From Meiothermus sp. (GTDB lineage Bacteria; Deinococcota; Deinococci; Deinococcales; Thermaceae): a DNA stretch of 64,000 nucleotides. The stretch lies in contig NZ_BPIK01000002.1 of NCBI RefSeq assembly GCF_026004075.1, forward strand, positions 124,001 to 188,000. The letters are read 5' to 3'. Positions within the stretch are counted from its first letter, which is position 1; every line of letters begins with the position of its first letter. Below are positions 27,128 to 35,651 of the stretch, piece by piece. The translations under genes were made by a program, and so were the position numbers. The notes below the pieces were generated by a model. That model saw only the letters and a list, made by a program, of their open reading frames with translations, was not told the origin of the DNA and did not search any database.

Positions 27128-27344
27128 TCGGGTTTCTCTCTATGAAGTACGGTGGTTTTCCTTTCAAGGCTCAGTTCTCTGCTTTGAACCGTTCACCGGT
27201 GGTGGATCGCTCACATAAATTCGCAGGGGAGATGCGTGAATTTTGGTCAGGTGAGGGTATATGTACGCTGCTCGCAATTATTCACGTACCTAGATCAAAT
27301 CCCCAGCGCCAGATAGGCATCCCATGCAACCGGCAACCCCAAAA
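27128..27344. other. Intergenic region inside the accessory island
   Basis: No coding frame is credible here. It has the inverted repeat CGTGAAT (27236-27242) with ATTCACG about 40 bp on, and is AT-richer than average. It presumably holds the promoter of the 353-aa protein, but no clear -35/-10 pair was identified. Confidence 0.3.
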
Positions 27345-27800
27345 CTAAGGCAGGTCTCCGGGGTTTACCATACGCGTGATTTTGAGCTTACTGGGTTGCG
27401 AAGCGTCCTCCTCTATTCTTACGCCAAAGTAGCTGCTCTGGTAGCCCACCCCCTCGTACCGCCGATGCTCGACCTGGCCATCCGGCAAGCAGTGGAAGTC
27501 GAACTCCATTGTGATCCCTGACCGTGACCCACCAATCGAAGAGGCGTATCTCTTTCCTGGCGTGGGCAATATGAATGTTTTTTCGTCTTGGGGGTAAACT
27601 ACCGACTCTATTGTGCCGTAATCCAAGGGGTATATAGCAAGCGCAACGATCTGTCGCCTGTAATCCACCACCTTCAAACCCTGGCACAGCCCCGTTCCCA
27701 GATAGACCAACTCCACTGGACTAGGTCCTCTGGATATCAAATCAACGTCGCAACCGACAAGGGCGGCCGTTGCGATAACCATAAGTAGAAACCTTTTCAT
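27345..27800 (-). CDS. Putative lipoprotein, CLPD family member C
   Basis: This is 151 aa from ATG 27800 (MKRFLLMVIATAALVGC, clear lipobox), with GAGG at 6 nt. Upstream in-frame starts to 27887 would give a polar, non-signal extension. Conserved family points are TGLCQG, FHCLPDG and IEEDASQPSKLKI. It follows the 626-aa peptidase-like lipoprotein by 55 bp, so each peptidase copy is followed by a CLPD lipoprotein. Immunity protein, inhibitor or structural partner are all possible; none is shown. Confidence 0.68.
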   Translation of the reverse strand: MKRFLLMVIATAALVGCDVDLISRGPSPVELVYLGTGLCQGLKVVDYRRQIVALAIYPLDYGTIESVVYPQDEKTFILPTPGKRYASSIGGSRSGITMEFDFHCLPDGQVEHRRYEGVGYQSSYFGVRIEEDASQPSKLKITRMVNPGDLP

Positions 27801-27855
27801 CGTTTGCCTCATCTCGCAGTGGTTCCACCATATCCCAGGATATATGGGCGACTTT

Positions 27856-29736
27856 CTACTTCTTGTATATTGCCCAGCCGCCACCATATATGTCCCATCG
27901 GTTGGTTATGTTCCATCGGTTGGTTATGTTCACCCAACCGGTGATTCCTATCCCTTCACTTCCCCAGAAACCGTTTGGATACGCTTGAAAATTGGTATTG
28001 AAAACCAAATCAAGACCCCCTCGGTTGCCATTGGGGTTGTTTACAACATTACCGTTATCGTCGGTGTACTTTCGACCCCTACCATTGACCCAGACGTTCA
28101 CGTCCACATAAAAGGGGTTGGCGTAGTTCCTGTATGCAAACACGGGGGCGTAGTGCCCTCCTTTGTTGCCCGAGTTGTAGAGGGCAATGTAGGGCTCACC
28201 GTTGGTGTAAATGGCATAGCGGGTTTTATGGTGAACATCCCAGGTAAACTGGTTGAAACCCGAATCGAACGCTTTGCCAACAGTTACAACCTGCGTAGGA
28301 AGAAGTAGGTTGGTCCAGTCGAAGAAGCCGTAGCCACGAAGTTCGTATCTGTCGGCAAGGCCGCCATTCACCGCCGCATAACGGTTAGAAAGCTCATCGA
28401 GCCAGGCGTTAGCACCCCTCTGGAAACTCGGGGGATCAATTAGGGTGCCCCCCATAAACTCGCCCGCACCCATCAGTTGGGAAATATATGGTTGGTACAC
28501 GTTTTCGCTGGCACTTATGCCCGCCGCTGGGACAGGGCGGTTGAGGTCGCGGGCCAACTCGACATCCGAGCCATAAAAACGGCTCAGCAGGTCACGCACA
28601 CGGTTGACTCCCTGGTTGGTGCGGAAGTACCACCCCATCAGGCGGGTAAAGGTTTGCGCCCCGCATCCATTCACGTAGTGATTGCTGGCGTAGCCTCCAA
28701 CCAGCGGGTTGTAGTACCGAAGACCCCACTTGGAGCCTGGCCCCATCGGTTGTTGAGAAAAGTAAAATGGGGCGGAGTAAACGTATTGCTGGTTACCCCA
28801 GCTCTCGTTAAGTAGCTGAGCTTGGAGCCGCGGATCGTCTTTTGGATTGTCCCAGTTCGGAATGGTTTCGTTCTGCCCATACCCTGCGATATGAGAAAAA
28901 ACACTGATACTGCAAAACCAGCCCACGCAGGTTTTGTAATCGTTCTGGGCTCTGACCGCCGAACTCTGGGCCGAGGGTCTGACTTGTTGAACCGCTTCCA
29001 GTATCCGGGCAAGGTCTAGGGTCCCTTGGGCAGTCGCATACGATGCTACATCTATGTTGTCTGCCGAGCCGGGTGTAACCTTGCTGTTGTTGGTCACCAG
29101 TGCCCAGGCCTGCTTGGTCTGACGCACCAGTTCGGGATCGGAATCGAAAAAACGTTTGAGCGACTGGTAGGTTTTCCGATCTTCACTAAGGCGCTCGGCT
29201 GAAACCACCTCGAGCTTCCACACGTCCCAGTAGCGACCAAGCCTGTCTTCAAGGTATAGAACAGCACCGTAGGGAGAAACAAGACGGCGATACGAGCCAG
29301 CGAGTTTGCGAACCTTGCCAAGATTCTCTACCAATCCGCCATCGAACTGGAAGTTGTAAATGCCGCGAATGTCCGACCCCCCTGTTCCGTATACAGTGTA
29401 GGAGGAGCCAGGCTTATAGGTGCTCACGGCATCCCAAATGCTGGCCCAGTTGCTGGTTACACCCTGTGCTGCGACGGTCAGGTGGTAGAACGGAGCGCCC
29501 AACAAATCGTACACCTTCTCAGTCACGAGTTGCAGGTTATTGGCTGCCTGCGCATTTACAGCACCTGTCTCCAACAAATCTTTTAGAGCAAGGGCTTGAC
29601 CAACCACAACGGGAATCTCTTCGACTTCACTACCTGGGTTAGAAACTGAGGTTTGTTTTTGCGTCTCGCACGCCGCCAGCAACAGAACTAGCCCAACGAC
29701 CAACGACCAACAACCAACGACCAAAAGATAAAACAC
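27856..29736 (-). CDS. Large lipoprotein, possible papain-like (C10/C39-type) cysteine peptidase
   Basis: This 626-aa protein has a signal peptide with lipobox VGLVLLLAACE. At about residues 350-365 the sequence NHYVNGCGAQTFTRLMGWYF resembles the nucleophile helix of papain-fold peptidases (GCxAxxxxQxMxY). At about 528, NKGGHYAPVFAYRNY could supply the His. Between them lies a region rich in Tyr and Asn. The C-terminus ends in a tandem hexapeptide NITNRW. GTG 29736 gives the signal peptide frame, but the better-spaced ATG at 29740 is out of frame because of a heptamer tract. It is the first gene of the island's operon. Peptidase assignment is from motif shape only. Confidence 0.5.
   Translation of the reverse strand: MFYLLVVGCWSLVVGLVLLLAACETQKQTSVSNPGSEVEEIPVVVGQALALKDLLETGAVNAQAANNLQLVTEKVYDLLGAPFYHLTVAAQGVTSNWASIWDAVSTYKPGSSYTVYGTGGSDIRGIYNFQFDGGLVENLGKVRKLAGSYRRLVSPYGAVLYLEDRLGRYWDVWKLEVVSAERLSEDRKTYQSLKRFFDSDPELVRQTKQAWALVTNNSKVTPGSADNIDVASYATAQGTLDLARILEAVQQVRPSAQSSAVRAQNDYKTCVGWFCSISVFSHIAGYGQNETIPNWDNPKDDPRLQAQLLNESWGNQQYVYSAPFYFSQQPMGPGSKWGLRYYNPLVGGYASNHYVNGCGAQTFTRLMGWYFRTNQGVNRVRDLLSRFYGSDVELARDLNRPVPAAGISASENVYQPYISQLMGAGEFMGGTLIDPPSFQRGANAWLDELSNRYAAVNGGLADRYELRGYGFFDWTNLLLPTQVVTVGKAFDSGFNQFTWDVHHKTRYAIYTNGEPYIALYNSGNKGGHYAPVFAYRNYANPFYVDVNVWVNGRGRKYTDDNGNVVNNPNGNRGGLDLVFNTNFQAYPNGFWGSEGIGITGWVNITNRWNITNRWDIYGGGWAIYKK
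27899..27946 (-). repeat. Tandem 18-bp repeat encoding NITNRW
   Basis: The unit CCATCGGTTGGTTATGTT occurs twice in a row with a partial third copy (plus-strand reading), encoding the C-terminal repeat of the large lipoprotein. Confidence 0.8.
29693..29725 (-). repeat. Heptanucleotide tandem tract TTGGTCG x4 at a lipoprotein start
   Basis: On the minus strand TTGGTCG-TTGGTTG-TTGGTCG-TTGGTCG lies in the first codons of the 626-aa lipoprotein. Copy A of this region has three units. Seven is not a multiple of three, so unit gain or loss shifts the frame. Confidence 0.8.
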
Positions 29737-29799
29737 GCATAGCTGAATGCACCTCCATAGTCCAGGCTACATTTTGGGCAGCCTGGCTCAGTTTAGGTT
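29695..29799 (-). repeat. Duplicated upstream segment, copy B
   Basis: This is the partner of 25734-25829. It carries GGAGGTG (29750-29756), 9 nt before ATG 29740 and 13 nt before GTG 29736, and the hairpin CAGGCT-N11-AGCCTG. Confidence 0.8.
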
Positions 29800-29933
29800 G
29801 GATGCGCAGGTATGGTCAATCGGATAATCACTATATAAACTTGGTGCAATTTAGTTTTTTCCTTTTCAATCCAAACATGAATGGCAGACCCGGTTTTACA
29901 TAGCTGCGCTGTTCTCTGGTTTCTATTTCTAGA

Positions 29934-29948
29934 TGTATACTGTATACA
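29934..29948. promoter_or_regulatory. Palindromic operator shared with the proline operon
   Basis: TGTATAC-T-GTATACA differs from 13301-13315 only at the central base. It contains TATACT (29936-29941) and ends 4 nt before ATG 29953. Spacing from -10 box to start codon (11 nt) is the same as at the gntR gene. Confidence 0.75.
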
Positions 29949-29952
29949 CCTT

Positions 29953-31311
29953 ATGCCAGAGCAAACAGCCGAGGTCGCGATCTGTGGGGCCGGCATTGCC
30001 GGGGTGGCGGCGGCCTACCACCTGGCGGTGAAGCGGGGCTTGAAGGAGGTGGTGATCGTTGAGCAGGGCGACCCACTCTCGCTCACCTCGGACAAGTCCA
30101 CCGAGGCCTACCGCAACTGGTGGCCCGGCCCCGACGGGGCCATGGTGGCCTTTATGAACCGCAGCATCGAGCTGCTGGAGGAGATTGCCCAGCGGTCGGC
30201 CAACCGCATCCGGCTCAACCGGCGCGGCTATCTGTACGCCACCGCCGAGGCCAGCAAAATTGAGCGTCTGGCCCAGGCCGCCGAGCAGGCCGCCCAGCAG
30301 GGCGCGGGGGCCCTGCGGGTGCACAGCCACCCTTCTGCGGCCTACCCCGGTGGTCCCCAGGACGGGGCCGACCTGCTCACCTCGCAAAGCCTGATTCGCC
30401 AGCACTTCCCCTACCTGTCCCCCGACACCCAGGCCGTGCTGCACGTGCGGCGGGCAGGGTGGCTCTCGGCCCAGCAGTTGGGTATGTACCTGCTGGAGGA
30501 GGCTCGAGGCCACGGGGTGCGGCTGGTGCAGGGCCAGGTGGTGGGGGTCGAGACCGCGGGGGGCGCGGTGCAGGGTGTGCAGGTGCGGCAGAAGGACGGT
30601 GCGCTGCTGTTCATTCAGGCTCCGGTCTTCGTCAATGCCGCCGGGCCCATGCAGCAGGAAGTGGCGGCCTTGCTGGGGCTCGAGCTGCCGGTGTTTGCCG
30701 AGCTACACCGCAAGATGAGCTTCAGCGAGCACCTGGGCGTGGTGCCCCGCGAGGCCCCCATGCTGATCTGGCTGGACGAGGTGGAGCTACCCTGGAGCCC
30801 CCAGGAGCGCGCCCTGCTGGCCGAGGACGCCTCCACCCGGTGGCTGCTGGAACGGCTGCCTTCGGGGGTGCATGGCCGGCCCGACGGCCACGGGGAAAGC
30901 ACCACCTTAATCGTGCTGTACAACTACCACACCGAGCCCCTTACACCCACCTTCCCCATTCCCCCGGATCCCCACTACGCCGATGTGGCCCTGCGCGGCT
31001 TCTCGGTGATGCTACCCGGCCTGCGGCAGTACTTCGACAAGGCCCCCCGGCCCTGGATAGACGGCGGCTACTACCTCAAGACCCAGGAAAACCGCCCCCT
31101 GATTGGCCCGCTACCGGTCAAGGGGGCCTATCTGGTGGGGGCTTTGTCGGGCTTTGGGGTCATGGCCGCCTGCGCGGCAGGGGAACTGCTGGCCGCCCAT
31201 CTGACCGGCGCGGCTCTGCCCAGCTATGCCCCGGCCTTTTTGCTGTCGCGCTACCAAGACCCGGCCTACCAGCAACGGCTGAAGGGCTGGGGCGATACCG
31301 GCCAGCTTTAG
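29953..31311 (+). CDS. FAD-dependent oxidoreductase (DAO/sarcosine-dehydrogenase-like)
   Basis: This 452-aa protein has the Rossmann motif VAICGAGIAGVAAAYHLAV at residues about 7-25, VIVEQGDPLSLTSDKSTEAYRNWW (ribose-binding Glu and FAD contacts) and the C-terminal TQENRPLIGPLPVKGAYLVGALSGFGVMAACAAGELLA, typical of the DAO family (glycine/sarcosine/D-amino acid oxidases and dehydrogenases). The ATG at 29881 would include the promoter and operator, so ATG 29953 was chosen. It stands alone but carries the same operator as the proline operon, so an amine or imino acid such as proline, hydroxyproline or an N-methyl glycine is a plausible substrate. Confidence 0.82.
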   Translation: MPEQTAEVAICGAGIAGVAAAYHLAVKRGLKEVVIVEQGDPLSLTSDKSTEAYRNWWPGPDGAMVAFMNRSIELLEEIAQRSANRIRLNRRGYLYATAEASKIERLAQAAEQAAQQGAGALRVHSHPSAAYPGGPQDGADLLTSQSLIRQHFPYLSPDTQAVLHVRRAGWLSAQQLGMYLLEEARGHGVRLVQGQVVGVETAGGAVQGVQVRQKDGALLFIQAPVFVNAAGPMQQEVAALLGLELPVFAELHRKMSFSEHLGVVPREAPMLIWLDEVELPWSPQERALLAEDASTRWLLERLPSGVHGRPDGHGESTTLIVLYNYHTEPLTPTFPIPPDPHYADVALRGFSVMLPGLRQYFDKAPRPWIDGGYYLKTQENRPLIGPLPVKGAYLVGALSGFGVMAACAAGELLAAHLTGAALPSYAPAFLLSRYQDPAYQQRLKGWGDTGQL

Positions 31312-31392
31312 CCCTAAATCGGTGCTGTAGCGGTATGTGATAGCTGCGCTTGACAGGCTTCCCCCCGAAATGTACCTTTTATCTTGATAAAG

Positions 31393-31423
31393 CCCCCTCT
31401 AGGCTCCTAGCCTCATGAGGGGG
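31393..31423 (+). promoter_or_regulatory. Hairpin that pairs the Shine-Dalgarno of the Abi gene
   Basis: CCCCCTC (31393-31399) pairs with GAGGGGG (31417-31423), and AGGCT (31401-31405) with AGCCT (31409-31413). The 3' arm is the ribosome-binding site, 9 nt before ATG 31433. Formation of the stem would hide it. Confidence 0.65.
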
Positions 31424-31432
31424 ACGTTTATT

Positions 31433-32347
31433 ATGCAAAATAAAATCCCGTATTCCAAACCTTCACTTACCATTGAGGAGCAAATCAAACAGCTCAAGCG
31501 CCGCGGCATGGTATTCAAAGACGAAGGCAGAGCAGTAGATGTTCTGAAGCGCATTCAGTACACTCGACTTCGCCCCTACTGGCATCCATTCGAGTTGGAT
31601 CGAAACACCCATAGCTTTCAGGATGGCACAACTTTCGAGCAGGTTCTGCTTCTCTATGAATTTGATCGCAAGTTGCGTCTGCTGATTCTGGAGGCCATCG
31701 AGCGTTTTGAGATAGTACTAAGGACACAATGGGCCTACCATCTGGCTGTCATGCACGAACCATTCGGATACCATCAGAGGAACTTTCTGTATAAAAACCT
31801 CGATTATCACCAGAAAAACATTGAACGCCTCCGAGAGGAATGGGAACGTCTACGGGAGGAAGATCCGATATTCCAAAACTTCCAAGAGAAGTACGAAGAG
31901 TCGCTGCCCCCAGTCTGGCTAGCCTGTGAGGTGATGGCGTTTGGTACCTTGAGTCGGTGGTTCTCCAACCTTGGTGACGACCGGGTATCCCAGGCCATTG
32001 CCGCGCTGTTTGACCTACCCCACAGCTACCTCAAAGGAGCTACCCGGCATCTGGTGGCGGTTCGCAACTACGCCGCACACCACGCTCGGGTGTGGGATCG
32101 AGTTTTTAGCGTAAACACCCTACCTGTGTTGCGCAAAAGACCGCCTGAGCTGCGAAGAAGCCTCGAGCCAAACCAGCACGCACAGAAGATTTACCGGACG
32201 CTCACTTTGCTTATGTACCTAATGCCCAGGCTGGTACCCGAGAGCGACTGGGGAACCCGGATAAAAGAGTTGCTTTCCGAACAAGCCCCTCTGCTCGGAC
32301 GGATGGGGTTCCCAGAAGACTATCAAAGCCGCCCGGTTTGGAAATGA
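31433..32347 (+). CDS. Abi-family (AbiD/F, HEPN) abortive infection protein
   Basis: This 304-aa protein has the Abi_2 pattern: SLTIEEQIKQLKRRGM, LKRIQYTRLRPYWHPFE, FEQVLLLYEFDRKLRLLILEAIERFEIVLRTQWAYHLA, and near residue 215 HLVAVRNYAAHHARVWDR, the HEPN RxxxxH ribonuclease motif. Family members cut RNA on phage infection and arrest growth; activity here is inferred. ATG 31433 is preferred because the GAGGGGG Shine-Dalgarno lies between it and the upstream ATG 31415. The gene is AT-richer than its neighbours and single, as is common for AbiD/F. Confidence 0.83.
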   Translation: MQNKIPYSKPSLTIEEQIKQLKRRGMVFKDEGRAVDVLKRIQYTRLRPYWHPFELDRNTHSFQDGTTFEQVLLLYEFDRKLRLLILEAIERFEIVLRTQWAYHLAVMHEPFGYHQRNFLYKNLDYHQKNIERLREEWERLREEDPIFQNFQEKYEESLPPVWLACEVMAFGTLSRWFSNLGDDRVSQAIAALFDLPHSYLKGATRHLVAVRNYAAHHARVWDRVFSVNTLPVLRKRPPELRRSLEPNQHAQKIYRTLTLLMYLMPRLVPESDWGTRIKELLSEQAPLLGRMGFPEDYQSRPVWK

Positions 32348-32393
32348 CCTCAGTCTCGCCCTGAACCTAAGTTGAGCCCAAGCACCGGTCTGC

Positions 32394-33836
32394 TTAATGT
32401 TTGACCATAATATGCCGCGCCACGGTGTAGTCCTCGAGCGCGTACAGGCTCATATCCTTGCCGTAGCCCGACTGCTTGAGCCCCCCGTGGGGCATCTCGT
32501 TGACCAGCATGAAGTGGGTGTTGATCCAGGTGCAGCCGTACTGCAAGCGGCTGGCAATGCGCATGGCCTTGCCCACATCCTGCGTCCAGACCGAGCTGGC
32601 CAGGCCGTAGTCGGAGTCGTTGGCCCAGGCGATGGCCTCCTCGGGGTCGGAGAAGCGGGTGACCGAGACCACCGGCCCAAACACCTCACGCCGCACAATT
32701 TCGTCGGACTGCAAGGCCCCGGCCACCACCGTGGGCTCGTAGAAGAAGCCCCGGCCCTCCACGGGGTGTCCACCGGCGGTAATCTCGATGTGCTTCTGCA
32801 TCTTGGCCCGCTCCACGAAGCTGGCCACCCGCGCCCGCTGCCGCTCGGTAATCAGGGGGCCCATCTCCACCCCTTCGTCGGTCTGGGCCCCCACCTTAAT
32901 GGACTTGACCGCATCGGACAGCTCGGCCACGAATTTGTCGTAGATTTTCTTGCCGGCGTACACCCGGCAGGCTGCGGTGCAGTCCTGGCCGGCGTTGTAG
33001 TAGCCAAAGATTTTGATACCCTGCACGGCGGCCTCGAGGTCGGCGTCGTCCATCACGATCACCGGGGCCTTGCCGCCAAGCTCGAGGTGGGTGCGCTTGA
33101 GGCTACCGGCGGCGGCCTCGAGCACCCGCTTACCGGTGGCCACATCGCCGGTCAGCGAGATCATCCGCACCGCCGGTTGGTGGATGAGCGTAGAACCCAC
33201 ACTCTCCCCAACCCCGGTGATCACATTAACCACCCCCGGCGGGAAAATTTCCGCCATAAACTCGGCCAGCTTGAGGGTGGTCAGGGGGGTCTGCTCGCTG
33301 GGTTTGAGCACCACCGTGTTGCCCGCCGCCAGGGCCGGGGCCAGCTTCCAGGCCGCCATCATCAGGGGGTAGTTCCAGGGGGCAATGCTCGCCACCACCC
33401 CAATGGGGTCGCGCCGAATCATGCTGGTGTGGCCGGCCAGGTACTCGCCCGCCAGCGCCCCGGTCATCGAGCGCACCGCCCCGGCAAAAAAGCGGAAGCA
33501 GTCCGAGATGGCCGGGATTTCGTCGTTCAGCGCCGCCAGGTAGGGTTTGCCGCAGTTGAGCGATTCCAGCCGGGCCAGCTCCTCGGCGTGCTCGTCAATT
33601 TTGTCGGCCAGCTTGAGCAGCATCATGGAGCGGTCTTTGGGGGTGGTCTGTGACCAGGCGTCAAAGGCCTTTTCTGCGGCGGCTACGGCTTGCTTAACCT
33701 GCTCCACCGAGGCCTCCGGCAGCTTCAAGAGCACCTCGCCGGTGGCCGGGTTAAGGATCTCCAGCGGGGTGCTCTCCCCGGCCACAAACTCGCCACCAAT
33801 CAGCATCTTGTCCTGTGTTATGCGGGTTTTTACCAT
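32394..33836 (-). CDS. patD: Gamma-aminobutyraldehyde dehydrogenase
   Basis: This 480-aa NAD-dependent aldehyde dehydrogenase has [68 protein letters not shown] (Glu base) and [16 protein letters not shown] (Cys nucleophile). [11 protein letters not shown] together with [21 protein letters not shown]-type C-terminus is characteristic of PatD/YdcW enzymes that oxidise 4-aminobutanal to GABA. It lies just before the PotCBAD genes on the same strand, supporting a polyamine role. GGAAAG precedes ATG 33836. Confidence 0.88.
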   Translation of the reverse strand: MVKTRITQDKMLIGGEFVAGESTPLEILNPATGEVLLKLPEASVEQVKQAVAAAEKAFDAWSQTTPKDRSMMLLKLADKIDEHAEELARLESLNCGKPYLAALNDEIPAISDCFRFFAGAVRSMTGALAGEYLAGHTSMIRRDPIGVVASIAPWNYPLMMAAWKLAPALAAGNTVVLKPSEQTPLTTLKLAEFMAEIFPPGVVNVITGVGESVGSTLIHQPAVRMISLTGDVATGKRVLEAAAGSLKRTHLELGGKAPVIVMDDADLEAAVQGIKIFGYYNAGQDCTAACRVYAGKKIYDKFVAELSDAVKSIKVGAQTDEGVEMGPLITERQRARVASFVERAKMQKHIEITAGGHPVEGRGFFYEPTVVAGALQSDEIVRREVFGPVVSVTRFSDPEEAIAWANDSDYGLASSVWTQDVGKAMRIASRLQYGCTWINTHFMLVNEMPHGGLKQSGYGKDMSLYALEDYTVARHIMVKH

Positions 33837-33885
33837 ATGGGCTTTCCTCTCTTTCGTCCGAAGATGTGGGAATGGTTTTACTGCC

Positions 33886-34695
33886 TCAGCCCGTTTTACC
33901 GCCGCCGTGCAGGTCGTCGGTGTCGCGGGTCAGCCACTGGGCCAGCACGATGGGCAAAAAGGTTATGAGCATCACGAAGACCGCCACCACGTTGGTGATG
34001 GGGCGCTCGCGGGGCCTGAAGAGCTCGTTCAGGAACCAGATGGGCAGGGTCTTCTGGTCGGCAGCGGTAAAGGTGGTGACGATCACCTCGTCAAAGGACA
34101 GCGCAAACGAGAGCATCCCGCCGGCCAGCAAAGCCGTGGCGATGCTGGGCAGCACCACCATCCGCCAGGTGGTAAACCAGTCGGCCCCCAGATCCATCGA
34201 GGCCTCGATCTGGGAGTAGCCGGTGCGGCGGAAGCGGGCCACCACGTTGTTGTAGACCGTGACGATACAAAAAGTGGCATGGCCTATCACAATCGTCCAG
34301 AAGCCGGGCTCGAGGGCCAGCCGCTTGAAGGTGGTGAGGAGGGCAATGCCGGTCAGGATACCCGGCAGGGCGATGGGCAGAATGAGCAGCACGGTGATAA
34401 AGTCCTTGCCCCAGAACTGAAAGCGGTACATGGCCGCCGCCACCATGGTTCCCAGCACCAGCGCGATGGCGGTCGCCATGGCCGCCACCTGCAGCGATAA
34501 CCACAAGGCCGCCCACATATCCTGCCGCTGGAAAGCCTCGCCAAACCAACGCAGGGTCAGGCCGGGGGGCGGGAACTGGTAGGTGCGGTCTTCGGTAGTC
34601 AGGGCATACAGAACAATGATCAGGATGGGGAAATGCAAAAAGAGCATCCCCAGGTAAAAGGCCAGCCGCAGGCCCAGCGATGGCTTACCCGGCAT
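33886..34695 (-). CDS. potC: Spermidine/putrescine-type ABC permease (PotC-like)
   Basis: This 269-aa inner-membrane protein has six helices. The cytoplasmic EAA loop reads [33 protein letters not shown], which contacts the ATPase. FDEVIVTTF(T) is typical of PotC/PotI. GGAGG stands ahead of ATG 34695. It is the fourth transport gene in the order potD-potA-potB-potC and is followed by patD 49 bp later. Confidence 0.9.
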   Translation of the reverse strand: MPGKPSLGLRLAFYLGMLFLHFPILIIVLYALTTEDRTYQFPPPGLTLRWFGEAFQRQDMWAALWLSLQVAAMATAIALVLGTMVAAAMYRFQFWGKDFITVLLILPIALPGILTGIALLTTFKRLALEPGFWTIVIGHATFCIVTVYNNVVARFRRTGYSQIEASMDLGADWFTTWRMVVLPSIATALLAGGMLSFALSFDEVIVTTFTAADQKTLPIWFLNELFRPRERPITNVVAVFVMLITFLPIVLAQWLTRDTDDLHGGGKTG

Positions 34696-34727
34696 ACCCG
34701 TCCCTCCTGGCTACCGGCGTGGAGCGT

Positions 34728-35651
34728 TTACAGCGCATTGAAAGCCCCCAGCCGCCGCACGATGAGCAGGTAGATGGCGATGATCACCACCGGCACCACC
34801 GAGAAGGCCGCCGCCAGCGGCAAATTGCCCGCGGTACCCTGCTGCACATAGACCATCTGTCCGATAAAAAAGCCCGGCTGCCCCACCACCTGCGGAATGA
34901 TGTAATCGCCCAGGGTCAGCGAGAAGGTGAAGATGGAGCCTGCCGCCACCCCCGGTATCACCAGCGGCCAGATCACCTTGCGAAAGGTCTGGCCGGGCCG
35001 GGCCCCCAGGTCGGCCGAGGCCTGGATGAGCGAGCGGGGGACGCGCTCGAGGGCCGCGATGATGGGCAGAATCATGTAGGGAAGCCAGATGTAGGTAAAG
35101 ACCAGAAACATACCCAGGTAACTGTTGGACAGGCTGGGGCCGCCGATCACCGGCAGGCCCAGGATGCCTTGCAAAAGCCAGCCCAGCCCCAGCAGGTTGA
35201 AAAACCAGCTCACCACCCCCTCGCCCGCCAGAATCAGGCGCCAGGCATACACCTTGACCAGGTAGCTCGACCACAGCGGCAGCAGCACCATCAGATACCA
35301 GAAGGTTCGGGCTGTGCCGTGGGTATAAAAGGCGATGTAGTAGGCAATGGGAAAGCCAATGGCCGCGCAGGCCAGCGTGACCGCCAGGGCCATCAGGGTG
35401 GTACGTAGCACGATGTCTACGTTGGCCGGGGAGCTAAACAATTGCCGAAAAGCCGAGAGTGAAAACTTATATTCCACCTGCCCGGTAAAGTCGTTGAGGG
35501 AGTAAAAGCTGTAGAGCATCAGGTTAAAAAGCGAACCCAGGTAGATGATGCCCAGCCATAGCAAAGGGGGTATTAGCAGCAGCAACAGCAGCAGCAGCGG
35601 GCGCACATACAGCGCGTCGGAAAGGCGACGGCGCAGGGTCATACCGCTCAT
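34728..35651 (-). CDS. potB: Spermidine/putrescine-type ABC permease (PotB-like)
   Basis: This 307-aa protein has an N-terminal helix (PLLLLLLLLIPPLLWLGIIYLGSL), a periplasmic part, then the MetI-like domain with EAA loop IQASADLGARPGQTFRKVIWPLVIPGVAAG. TLGDYIIPQVVG is a PotB/PotH signature. Its start overlaps the potA stop by 4 nt (ATGA), so the two are translationally coupled. Confidence 0.9.
   Translation of the reverse strand: MSGMTLRRRLSDALYVRPLLLLLLLLIPPLLWLGIIYLGSLFNLMLYSFYSLNDFTGQVEYKFSLSAFRQLFSSPANVDIVLRTTLMALAVTLACAAIGFPIAYYIAFYTHGTARTFWYLMVLLPLWSSYLVKVYAWRLILAGEGVVSWFFNLLGLGWLLQGILGLPVIGGPSLSNSYLGMFLVFTYIWLPYMILPIIAALERVPRSLIQASADLGARPGQTFRKVIWPLVIPGVAAGSIFTFSLTLGDYIIPQVVGQPGFFIGQMVYVQQGTAGNLPLAAAFSVVPVVIIAIYLLIVRRLGAFNAL

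Noticed and set aside
29388-29402. Partial copy of the GntR palindrome (GTATACAGTGTA)
   Set aside because: Only one half-site is intact, and it lies within the coding region of the large lipoprotein, far from any start.
29881-29952. Longer N-terminus for the FAD oxidoreductase
   Set aside because: The upstream ATG would translate through the palindromic operator and -10 box; the Rossmann motif is at its normal distance from ATG 29953.
32397-33653. Long plus-strand frame opposite the aminobutyraldehyde dehydrogenase
   Set aside because: His/Gly-rich low-complexity translation, entirely antisense to a textbook aldehyde dehydrogenase.
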